Both the position numbers and the translations under genes were made by a program. 64,000 nt of DNA from Spiroplasma clarkii (GTDB lineage Bacteria; Bacillota_I; Bacilli_A; Mycoplasmatales; Mycoplasmataceae). This document shows positions 21,654 through 31,094 of the stretch, piece by piece (position 1 is the stretch's first letter; every line of letters starts with the position of its first letter). Where the stretch lies: NCBI RefSeq assembly GCF_002795265.1, contig NZ_CP024870.1, forward strand, positions 682,001-746,000, in the 5' to 3' direction. The notes beneath the pieces were generated by a model that was given only the letters and a program-made list of their open reading frames with translations, was not told where the DNA came from and did no database searches.

Positions 21654-23054
21654 TTAATAGGAGTGCTTTTTATATCAACTTGAGTATTTTTTCTTAAAAA
21701 AGATAAAGTTTGATTGAGCTCAGACAGAGTTGTTTTTAATTTTTTGTGGCATATCTTCAGGTTTCACTCCTTCATTTTCAAGAACAACTTTTGATTTGTA
21801 GAGCATTTCATTATCAAATTCAATCATACTATAATAGTTATCACCAAGTGATGCGATAAGGTTACCATCACAACATTGAATTATCATAATCTCTCGTCTA
21901 GGTATATTTAATGGTGTTGTGAAATTGCATATAAAGTACTTTTTCTTTTCATAGGTAACAGTTAGATCTCTTGCAACCACTCTAATTGATTTGTGTCCCA
22001 AAATAATATTTAGATCTCCCTCAAATTTTTTGAATGAATTTGTAGTAAAATCTTTTTGAAGGGTTACAACATGATTATTTAAATACTCAACAAATTTTGG
22101 TAAGACTAGATTGGCCTCATTAATATTTGTGACTTTATTTTGTTCCATAAAGGTAGTGATTGTACCTTTAATGGTTTTTCAGAGCCTTTCAATCCTTGGT
22201 TTGAATTGTGGTGAAATTGATGATTGGATGTCAATACCTAAGTTTTTAGCTACAAATGCAAACTGAATTCGAGAATCTTCGGGCGAAGATTCTTTTTTTT
22301 CACTCCAAAAAGTTCTGCGTTTGTCAGTTCTTAGCACTTCAAAAGTCCCATAATTTTTTAAGACCGGTTTCAAAGCATTGAAATAACCTTCAGTAGTTTC
22401 TTGATGATCAAAATATAATCCTAAAACCTCTCCACTTGCCTCATCAATATAACCATGCAATGCCCAAATCTCCTCATCACTGAATCTTCAAAATGTAGCA
22501 TCAGCTTCAACAACATGACCACGCCTTTGGGTTCTTGGCCTTGCAATATGGATATTTTCTTTTGCTCTTTCTGTAGCTGAGGAGGGAACCAGTAGACTTT
22601 GAGGTCTATTTTTCAACTCTTCTTCTTTTGCTAACAATTTGATAGTTTTTTTATGTGCCAGTTTTGAGCAATGATTTTTAGATCTTAAAATATTGTAAAT
22701 ATATGAATAACTCACCCACTGATAGTCATATCTTTTATCTGCTTTTAAATAGCGCATAAAATCCCTAAAATTACAGTTTAAGTACTCATCCCTAAAAATC
22801 CTGCTAATCTCTAGTGCTTGCATATGGGTTCGCTTTTGAGCATGCTTATTGTTTTTATTTTTGTGGATAAAGAAGGCCTCACCAATTTCTTTGTATTTTT
22901 TAATGGCATCATAAAACCATGATCTACTACCACCACTTTTTATCAAAAGTTCTCTTTTGGCTGCTTTATCCCTGGATAAAGCAGCCTCCCTAATAATATC
23001 TTGTATATGTTTGTTGGTTTTCATTTGTCTTTTACCTCTATAATTTCTTTTCAT
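21654..23054 (-). CDS. IS1202-type DDE transposase, copy 1
   Basis: The protein has 466 residues. The N-terminal third is a helix-turn-helix region (about 10-60: HIQDIIREAALSRDKAAKRE, then KSGGSRSWFYDAIKKYKEIG), followed by an integrase-like core. Candidate catalytic residues are Asp185 in VVEADATF, Asp244 in LRTDKR and Glu289 in KPRIERL. I chose the ATG at 23054 (minus strand), which has a GGAAATCAGGGA site, over an upstream start that would lie in the terminal repeat. TGA codons at four positions are Trp, so it is intact; the real stop is TAA at 21654-21656. Confidence 0.9.
22272..22300 (+). terminator. Terminator-like hairpin antisense to transposase, copy 1
   Basis: On the plus strand, AGAATCTTC-GGGC-GAAGATTCT is followed by eight T: a textbook intrinsic terminator facing against the transposase gene. 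On the coding strand it encodes KESSPEDS. The same element is in all four copies. Confidence 0.65.
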
Positions 23055-23140
23055 TTTTATTCCCTGATTTCCTTTATTATTATAATCAAGTCCAAATTTG
23101 TTTTGATAACATTTAGTCCTTTTTTGTTTTGATAACAATG

Positions 23141-23169
23141 TTTTTTTTACTTACTTTTCACAAAAAGAG
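23141..23169. repeat. Target-site duplication, IS copy 1, right
   Basis: Exact 29-base copy of 21561-21589. Confidence 0.9.
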
Positions 23170-23396
23170 TGTTAAAAATATGAAACTGTGTTATGATTAT
23201 TTTGAAAAATGAAGAAAAAATTCATAGTTCAAAACTTAAATATGAAAATCACCTTGATATAAATTTTATTAAAAATCATCAATATTTCCTAAACATAAAT
23301 ATTTTTAGACCGGTGTTGCTTTTTATAATAAAAAGTACGGTAATTAAGCAAAGAAATCATTAAAAGCATAAACTTAGCTTGAAAGGAGCAGTTTTT

Positions 23397-25664
23397 ATGA
23401 ATTTAAAAAAAAGACTAATAAATAGTTTCTTAATATTTGGAATAATAACTTGCATATTAGCAAGTTCTTTATCAGTTTGGAGTGCCTTTACAAAAAGATC
23501 ACCATTTTTTGGAACCTCATATGATAACAATTATGTTGTTAATGAGATTGAACTGGATTCAAACAAACCAGCTCCTCATAATTTCACAATTTTTTATGGT
23601 GATAGCATGTACAATTATGCCAATTATAAATTGAGTGCAGATGAAACACCCGTTTTTAATGGTAATTTTGCCTCTTTAAGAAAAACAAATAACCCATGAA
23701 AAGAATTAAGTTTATGACAAAATGATCGTAAATCTCAACAAATGGTAATGGTTTTTGATATGAATGCTAAAATATCAAATGTGACTGTTAGTATTCAAGG
23801 GGTAAATGAAGCAAGTAATAATGGGGTAGAAGCAAAAATTAATGTAATGAACTTTATCTTGTCAACAAAAACTATTGGGACAAGCACAATTCCAGAAGGA
23901 ACCACTTATTTTCCTGATAAAATTGGGGGTAATACAGTGGTAAATCCTCAAATATTTCCAGTTCAACCATTTTTAGTATCATTTTCTTCTTACACTAACA
24001 AAGTTATTGCAAGACATTGAAACTACAATATCATTATTCAATATTTAGATAATGGAGTTTACAAAACTAAGGTTGAAAAAGTCACTCTCTTAGTTAGTGA
24101 CAAAACCATTAATCCTACTTCAGACTTTTCATTTAATGCAATGACTTCTCCAGCAACATTAGCAACATATAATTTTAATGCAGCTAATATTCCACCAACT
24201 CAAACCACTAAAAGTGGTGTAGTGACACCACTTAACAAGCCTGATGATGAGGTTGCTAATGAAATTCGAGATTTATATAGTGCCAATAATTACTTTGACT
24301 GAATGACTCACCATGACAACTATTTCCCATCATATTTAGATGATAAATATGCAGATATTTTAAAAAACAATTATTCTTATATGATGCAAATGGGTGCTCA
24401 GTATGCTTATGCTCCAATTTTTGGAAACTCAATTATGAGAGTCTCAGTTAAAAATAAAAAAAATTATGAAACTCACAATAAATATTTTGAAGAGATGGCA
24501 GATTTTAGTGGTGACTGATTTGCAAATGAAAATTTTGAATTTAGTTTTGACTTTAATGGTTTTGACAAATACTTAGAATTTGTTAAAAACAATGGTTTTA
24601 CAAAAATCTACATCCCAACCATAACCAGAGGAAGCAATGGTTTAAAATTCTTTTATAACTATGACAATAATGCTGGAGTGTCATCAGCAAGTCTAGGGTC
24701 AAATAATGCTCTTTACAATATTGTTTCAGCAGTTAAAGATGAGTTTATTGATGGCTATGGAAACATTACAAACTTAGGAACAAGTTATATTAATAATTTT
24801 ATTCCCCAATATTTTCAAGCAGTTCTTAACTATCTTGAACAACTAAGTGATGAACAAAAAACTACTGCAAGTGGAAGTAAATTAGAGTTTTATTATTCTT
24901 TTGATGAAACTAGTTTTGAAATTGATCAAGCAATTATTGAACAAATTAACCAAATTGATGAAAACAAACTTTTAAAATCACATGCATATTTAGGTTGAGA
25001 GTACCGAGTGAATATTGATGATTCTGATGATCTTTACCAAAAGTTTGTTGAACAATTTGATGATATTACAATTCAACAGCGAGAAATTGTTGTTAATGCT
25101 TTAAATGATGAAACCCGTTTGGCTAACTTAAAAAAAATAATCCAAGAACGTAAAAAAGCAAATAAAATTACTTGGATTTACTCTTCATGAAACAATGCTC
25201 CTGCAACTTACATTGCCTCTTTACCAAGTGAAGCTTATTGAGGAATGTTGATTGCTGAAAAACTTGGTGCTGATGGCTTTACTCGTTTTGCTTATGAAGG
25301 TTATCGTAACTCAATTACTAGTGATGGGGATGTTGACAATAGTGCAACAAAAGAACCAGGAGATTCATATTTAATGTATCCAACTTATTACTTACAAAAT
25401 ACTATGCCTAGTATTAGGTTATTTAATATTCAAGAAGCTTATAATTTAGTTAAAAAAATGAGAGTTTTGTTTGCAAATGGTGATTTAACTGAGGCTTCAA
25501 AAATCCAGTTATTAAGTTATCTTGTTAATCCTAAGACTTTTAAAAATACTTCAAATTATATGTTTGCCAATGATAAAAACTTAGAAATTAAAGATGTAGA
25601 TTTTGCCTCAATAAATGGAATGATTGAGTACTTGAAAATCTCATTAACTAACAAGGGGGCTTAA
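23397..25664 (+). CDS. GH123/DUF4091-like secreted or membrane-anchored glycosidase
   Basis: The protein has 755 residues with an N-terminal hydrophobic segment (about 7-30) but no lipobox, so it is anchored or secreted. The second half fits the GH123/DUF4091 fold: an N-terminal beta region, then a barrel with YYSFDETSFE, where the adjacent Asp503-Glu504 match the paired catalytic residues of GH123 beta-N-acetylgalactosaminidases, then YIASLPSEAYWGMLIAEKLG and GDSYLMYPTYY near the C-terminus, which mirror the WGAYKYGVDGYLYW and GDGYLVYP stretches of that family. I chose ATG 23397 because of the AAAGGAG just upstream. It overlaps no gene and is followed 2 bases later by a lipoprotein. Substrate specificity is inference. 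Confidence 0.7.
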
Positions 25665-25666
25665 AA

Positions 25667-26947
25667 ATGAAAAAATTATTACGAGTATTACTTTCAGTAA
25701 CAAGTACAGTAGCACCAACTCTTAGTATTGTTGCTTGTGAACAAACGAACAACACTGAAAAACTAGAGTTAGAAATGCAAAAATTATCAAGTGACTTAAA
25801 AACTGATTTAAGTCAGATTGATGTTGCCTCAATGATTATTAATCAACAAAGCGCAGCTCTTGAAGAGTTTTTATCTCAATTTTTAAAGCGAAATAATGCT
25901 GAAAATGACTTTCAATTTTATTTTGCAAGTGGAAATGATGCACAATCAAATGAATTTATTACTTTAGCTGAATTATTTGAATTAGGAATTATATTAAAAG
26001 TTAACTTAGTTTTATTCAAAGACTATGATCAATATGTTAACTTTGAATTATTTGATGTTAGAAAAAACCTTAGTGAGCTAGATACAATTGTGAAATTACC
26101 TAAAAACTTTTACTTAGACAGAAACAATGTGATAAATCCCGACATTTATTCAATTACAAAATCTGCTTTTGTAGAACTAATTGGTGAGATTGTAAGTAAG
26201 ATTGAAGAACCAGGTGTAGCAGAATTTTTACAAACTGCATTACACGTCTCAAAAGTTGACTTAAAAAATTACTTAATGAACACTTTAACAAATAATGTAA
26301 TGTATTTAAGTATTGCTGAAGACATTGTCTTAGGAGAAGACAATCGAGCAAATTTAGTTATTTCCCAACTAGAAACCACTTCAAATTGGTTTTTAAACTC
26401 TTTCTTTAAAATGGATGGTTTTAGTGATGGTTCTGCAAATAGTCAAATTGTACTTTATGAAAAAATTGTCATTAACAATGATGTTACACAAAGACTTGAA
26501 ACAGTTTATAAATTGGGTCAAGGTGATAAAGAATATGATCTAGAAAATGACATGTCTCTAGACTTGTCTCGACTAGATTTAACCGACAAAAAACTTGGAG
26601 ATATTATGCCATATATTAAAACTTATGTTAAAACCTGAATTTTAAAAGAATTTCCCAACAATAACATTGATTTAACTGAAGCTGATTTTGAAATCAAAAT
26701 TTTAAAAGCACTAAGTCCAACATCTGGTAAAGAAGATGAATGAGTTGATTACTGAAATAGTGTTGAAAATATTTGACAAGATAATGCTAACCCAACAGGA
26801 ATTACTAAAGGCAATTACTTTGGAGAATCAAGAAATATTTTTAATGTAACAATTATGAGCTCTAATCGAGATTATTTATCAGTGTTTAATGATGGTGCAA
26901 CCCGTAAATTATGTGCTTTTCATTTACCAATAATTTTTAACAATTAA
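25667..26947 (+). CDS. Lipoprotein of the glycan locus
   Basis: The protein has 426 residues with signal peptide and Cys24 (SIVACE). It starts 2 bases after the GH123-like gene, so it is translated from the same mRNA. The mature protein is helical with an acidic first half; no known domain is recognised. Trp codons are TGA. It could be a glycan-binding or accessory factor for the neighbouring enzymes, by position only. Confidence 0.8.
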
Positions 26948-26968
26948 TAAAGGCTTCAAGCCTTTTTT
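26948..26968 (+). terminator. Intrinsic terminator
   Basis: AAGGCTT-C-AAGCCTT followed by T residues, directly after the lipoprotein stop codon. The physical loop must be larger than one base, so the stem is about 6 bp. Confidence 0.8.
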
Positions 26969-27053
26969 GATGCCCTGATGATTTAGTTTAGAAATTTTTA
27001 TATATTTTTTGATTAAAAAATATATAATATTTAAGAATTAAAAAGCAGAAACT

Positions 27054-27085
27054 GGTTAGATTTTGATAAAATCAAGAATCTAACT
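27054..27085 (+). promoter_or_regulatory. Long leader hairpin upstream of the GlcNAc kinase
   Basis: GTTAGATT-TTGAT-AAA-ATCAA-G-AATCTAAC forms a 13-bp stem with one bulged G in the leader, about 30 bases before the kinase ATG. A TATAAT lies upstream at 27023-27028. There is no T run after it, so it is more like an operator or leader structure than a terminator. Confidence 0.5.
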
Positions 27086-27116
27086 AGTGTTATCTTAAAA
27101 GAAAGGTGTAAAAGCA

Positions 27117-27935
27117 ATGAAAACATACAAATTATTTGTTGATGGAGGTGGGACTTCCACAAAAGTTTATTTAACTGATCCACAACACAATATTTTAGAA
27201 ACAAAAGTCTTTGCTGGAATGAATATTCAGCAAGGAGTTAATAAAATCTTACAAACAGTTCAAGAAATTAAAGATTATTTTACAAATAACTTTGAAGAGA
27301 TTTATTTAGGAATGCCTGGAGTACATGAGTTTCAAGCAAAACCAGAAATAATCAAGATTTTCGCTAGTGTTTGTCAAAACACCCAAATAGTAACTGACAT
27401 TGAAGTTCAAGAACACTTGTTTATTACTGAAGCAAGTTATTACATGTTGTGTTTGGGAAGTGGAACAATTATGATTGAAAAAGATCAACAACACAAGAAA
27501 TTTTTAAATGGTTTTGGGCCAATGTTTCAAGATGATGGTTCAGCATTTAAGTTTGCTCAAAACTTTATTGCCAAAGCCCTTGTTGATTGACAAAATAATA
27601 TTTCAAGTAACTATGTCAATTATGTTTATGATTTTTTTAAAACCAATGATATGGAAAAAGTTAAGTTAATTTATCAAAATTGAAATGATATTAAACCAAT
27701 TTTATTAAGTTTTAGTAAAGAACTTTTAACTGAAAAAAATCAAGCTTATAGTTCTGAAATCAAAGCTATTTTACAACAAAACTTTGAACAATTCTTTACT
27801 TATTTTGATAAAGTCAAAATAAACCCAAATATTAAAAAAGTCTATATTTTTGGCGGACTATTTAAAAGTGATTTTTATAGAGAGTGTTTTAACCAAGCAT
27901 TTCAAAGCAGGGGTTTAACACCTATCTTTAATTAA
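27117..27935 (+). CDS. BadF/BadG-type N-acetylglucosamine kinase
   Basis: The protein has 272 residues. The N-terminal phosphate-1 loop VDGGGTSTKVYL (residues about 9-20), the LGMPG and LGSGTIMI segments and the GFGPMFQDDGSAF motif are those of the ASKHA-fold GlcNAc/glucosamine kinases (BadF/BadG/BcrA/BcrD family). It would phosphorylate GlcNAc to GlcNAc-6-phosphate in the cytosol, using ATP. Its position after the GH85 and GH123-like enzymes supports a role in using glycan-derived amino sugars. It is a single gene with its own promoter and leader hairpin, and a terminator about 60 bases downstream. Confidence 0.85.
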
Positions 27936-27996
27936 ATTTAAATGGATTGTTTTATAAAAAGGTAGTGTTTTATTTTTTCAATTTAAGATCTCAATA

Positions 27997-28030
27997 GCAC
28001 AAATTAGTTTCTAATTTGTGTTTTGGTTTT
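27997..28030 (+). terminator. Intrinsic terminator after the kinase
   Basis: Perfect 10-bp stem CACAAATTAG (27998-28007) with CTAATTTGTG (28011-28020), 3-base loop, then TTTTGGTTTTT. Confidence 0.85.
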
Positions 28031-28422
28031 TATTGAATTTTAATCATTATTGACAGCTACCTTTCTTTAAAATTGTCAAAAATCTCTAAATGCTAGATAA
28101 AAGGTTTAAGACAAGAATATTTTAAAAACATCTTTCTAATTAACTTTTGATTAATAAAAATGAAAAATTTTAAAATCTATTAAAATATAAAGGAGTTTTT
28201 CATAGAATAGCAGAATTTATGCACACTTTAAGTTTTATTTTTATTCAAAAAGCGCAAAAATATAATATTTTTTTTGAATATTGTTGATTTTTTTACATTT
28301 TTTATGGTATTCTAGTAGTAGATTTCAGAGTGAGATACGAAAGGTTTATTTAAATTATTTTGTATCTCTGAGATCACAAAATATTGAAAAAAATAACTCA
28401 ATTTTTGAAAGGAAAAAAATAA
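28031..28422 (+). promoter_or_regulatory. Promoter and leader of Ig-like lipoprotein 28423
   Basis: No gene is seen. A candidate TTGATT (28284-28289) precedes TATTCT (28308-28313). The stretch TTTTTATGGTATTCTA is shared, with one change, with the region upstream of the paralogue at 31095. In the leader, GAGATAC pairs with GTATCTC around 28334-28369. Both leaders end with a near-identical TTTTTGAAAGGAAAAAAA before the ATG. Confidence 0.4.
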
Positions 28423-29118
28423 ATGAAAAAATTATTAGGATTATTAGCAGCTACTGGATTAGTTGCAAGTACTAGTGCATCAGTTGTTGCATGTGGAGAT
28501 GCAGATGCTAAGACTTTAGGAAGTGTTACTTTAGAAGGTTCAGCAGAAAAAATGATTGGAACTGTAAAAGATGTTACAATCGAAGCATTTGTTGAAGGAA
28601 AAGCAACACTTAATATTACATCAGATAAAGATGACAAAACAATTTTATCAGCTTCAAATTCAACACCATTTACTGCTGAAAACTTAAAATCAGATGTTCT
28701 TATAACATTAAAAAACCCATCAGAAGTAACTAAAGAAGAAGTTAAAGAAGTTCTTACTGTAAAATACAACGATGTTGTAATTGGAAAAATCAATGTAACA
28801 GTTAAAAAAGATACAGGACTTGCACTTCCAGGAGATACTGCTTCAATTAGTGTAAGCGATACAGAAGTTTCATTAGCAGTAGATGATACAAAAGTAATTA
28901 CAATCACTATTACTGGAACTGTTGAAGGATTGGATGTTGTATCTGGAACTCCAGCAACTGCAACTGTTTCAGTAATTGTAGATAACCAATTCACAATTAC
29001 TGCAGTAGCTGAAGGTACTTCAACAATTACTGTTTCTTCAACAACTGACGATGTAGCTGATGTTACAATTGCTGTGACTGTTACTGCTGCAGGTGGAGAT
29101 GGAGAAACTGAAGAATAA
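28423..29118 (+). CDS. Ig-like surface lipoprotein, short paralogue
   Basis: The protein has 231 residues with Cys24 (SVVACG). The mature part has an N-terminal beta domain (about 30-130, ending VKYNDVVIGKINVTVKKDT) and one bacterial Ig-like (BIG2-like) domain from about 140 to 220 with the alternating pattern of short beta strands (VSLAVDDTKVITITITGTVEG ... ITVSSTTDD). It shares leader, signal peptide and first domain with the longer gene at 31095. No TGA codon is used inside. Likely a surface-exposed adhesin or coat protein; role unknown. Confidence 0.85.
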   Translation: MKKLLGLLAATGLVASTSASVVACGDADAKTLGSVTLEGSAEKMIGTVKDVTIEAFVEGKATLNITSDKDDKTILSASNSTPFTAENLKSDVLITLKNPSEVTKEEVKEVLTVKYNDVVIGKINVTVKKDTGLALPGDTASISVSDTEVSLAVDDTKVITITITGTVEGLDVVSGTPATATVSVIVDNQFTITAVAEGTSTITVSSTTDDVADVTIAVTVTAAGGDGETEE

Positions 29119-29172
29119 TCTCAACAATCATTATTAATTTTTAAAAACTTTGAATATTTATTATTTTAAAGT

Positions 29173-29203
29173 TAACCTAAACCATTTGGTTTAGGTTTTT
29201 TTA
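29173..29203 (+). terminator. Intrinsic terminator
   Basis: AACCTAAACC (29174-29183) pairs with GGTTTAGGTT (29188-29197), followed by T residues. Confidence 0.88.
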
Positions 29204-29327
29204 TTCTTTTATGACATGATTAGAATATCTAAAATATTAATTAAAGTCATGATGTTGTTTGACACAACTTCTGAATTTGTTTGATCATTATTCTTAGTAA
29301 CTTTAAATAAATTCTAGTAAAATAATT

Positions 29328-29356
29328 CTATTTTTTGTAAAGTTTAAAGATTATTT
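29328..29356. repeat. Target-site duplication, IS copy 2, left
   Basis: These 29 bases recur exactly at 30908-30936. Confidence 0.9.
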
Positions 29357-30907
29357 TGTAGCTATCAAAACAAATTTGGACTTTTAGTAATTTTAATACA
29401 ACTTTCAATAAATTGCTAGTTTAATAGGAGTGCTTTTTATATCAACTTGAGTATTTTTTCTTAAAAAATATAAAGTTTGATTGAGCTCAGACAGAGATGC
29501 TTTTAATTTTTTGTGGCATATCTTCAGGTTTCACTCCTTCATTTTCAAGAACAACTTTTGATTTGTAGAGCATTTCATTATCAAATTCAATCATACTATA
29601 ATAGTTATCACCAAGTGATGCGATAAGGTTACCATCACAACATTGAATTATCATAATCTCTCGTCTAGGTATATTTAATGGTGTTGTGAAATTGCATATA
29701 AAGTACTTTTCCTTTTCATAGGTAACAGTTAGATCTCTTGCAACCACTCTAATTGATTTGTGTCCCAAAATAATATTTAGATCTCCCTCAAATTTTTTGA
29801 ATGAATTTGTAGTAAAATCTTTTTGAAGCGTTACAACATGATTATTTAAATACTCAACAAATTTTGGTAAGACTAGATTGGCCTCATTAATATTTGTGAC
29901 TTTATTTTGTTCCATAAAGGTAGTGATTGTACCTTTAATGGTTTTTCAGAGCCTTTCAATCCTTGGTTTGAATTGTGGTGAAATTGATGATTGGATGTCA
30001 ATACCTAAGTTTTTAGCTACAAATGCAAACTGAATTCAAGAATCTTCGGGCGAAGATTCTTTTTTTTCACTCCAAAAAGTTCTGCGTTTGTCAGTTCTTA
30101 GCACTTCAAAAGTCCCATAATTTTTTAAGACCGGTTTCAAAGCATTGAAATAACCTTCAGTAGTTTCTTGATGATCAAAATATAATCCTAAAACCTCTCC
30201 ACTTGCCTCATCAATATAACCATGCAATGCCCAAATCTCCTCATCACTGAATCTTCAAAATGTAGCATCAGCTTCAACAACATGACCACGCCTTTGGGTT
30301 CTTGGCCTTGCAATATGGATATTTTCTTTTGCTCTTTCTGTAGCTGAGGAGGGAACCAGTAGACTTTGAGGTCTATTTTTCAACTCTTCTTCTTTTGCTA
30401 ACAATTTGATAGTTTTTTTATGTGCCAGTTTTGAGCAATGATTTTTAGATCTTAAAATATTGTAAATATATGAATAACTCACCCACTGATAGTCATATCT
30501 TTTATCTGCTTTTAAATAGCGCATAAAATCCCTAAAATTACAGTTTAAGTACTCATCCCTAAAAATCCTGCTAATCTCTAGTGCTTGCATATGGGTTCGC
30601 TTTTGAGCATGCTTATTGTTTTTATTTTTGTGGATAAAGAAGGCCTCACCAATTTCTTTGTATTTTTTAATGGCATCATAAAACCATGATCTACTACCAC
30701 CACTTTTTATCAAAAGTTCTCTTTTGGCTGCTTTATCCCTGGATAAAGCAGCCTCCCTAATAATATCTTGTATATGTTTGTTGGTTTTCATTTGTCTTTT
30801 ACCTCTATAATTTCTTTTCATTTTTATTCCCTGATTTCCTTTATTATTATAATAAAGTCCAGTTTTGTTTTGATAACATTTAGTCCTTTTTTGTTTTGAT
30901 AACAATG
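29357..30907 (-). mobile_element. IS1202-like insertion sequence, copy 2
   Basis: The element is 1551 bp, with the same ends and layout as copy 1, flanked by a 29-bp duplication. It is inserted between the terminator of the short Ig-like lipoprotein and the promoter region of the long one. Confidence 0.88.
29421..30821 (-). CDS. IS1202-type DDE transposase, copy 2
   Basis: The protein has 466 residues and is nearly identical to copy 1. Relative to the others it has an Arg to Trp change just after the ESSPEDS segment (CGA to TGA), which would look like a stop in the standard code but is Trp here, and N to S and K to I differences near the C-terminus. The catalytic candidates Asp185, Asp244 and Glu289 are kept, so it could be active. 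The antisense terminator-like hairpin lies at about 30039-30067. Confidence 0.88.
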
Positions 30908-30936
30908 CTATTTTTTGTAAAGTTTAAAGATTATTT
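30908..30936. repeat. Target-site duplication, IS copy 2, right
   Basis: Exact 29-base copy of 29328-29356. Confidence 0.9.
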
Positions 30937-31094
30937 TATAAATAACACGTTTTTATGGTACTCTATTAATAGGTTCTAGAATGAGAACGAAAATGAGAAT
31001 GAGTATATGAAATGTATGAAAGGAAATTAAGGTTTCTTCTGGAATCGAATTTAAAGAAAAAACAACTTAATTTTTTGAAAGGAAAAAAAATTGA

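Larger units (their letters stand above)
21590..23140 (-). mobile_element. IS1202-like insertion sequence, copy 1
   Basis: The element is 1551 bp. The ends are TGTAGCTATCAAAACAAATT on the left and, reversed, CATTGTTATCAAAACAAAAA on the right, giving imperfect terminal inverted repeats sharing TATCAAAACAAA. The right end carries a second inner copy of the repeat. It encodes one DDE transposase and is flanked by 29-bp direct repeats. Long duplications of this size are a hallmark of the IS1202 group of the ISNCY class. The sequence is nearly identical to the other three copies in the window. Confidence 0.88.

Noticed and set aside
23055-23138. A start codon 28 codons upstream in the transposase of copies 1-3
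   Set aside because: It lies in the terminal inverted repeat and is missing in copy 4, while the internal ATG has a ribosome-binding site.
21590-30907. Composite transposon made by IS copies 1 and 2
   Set aside because: Each copy has its own different 29-bp duplication, and the outer flanks do not match each other, so they inserted independently.
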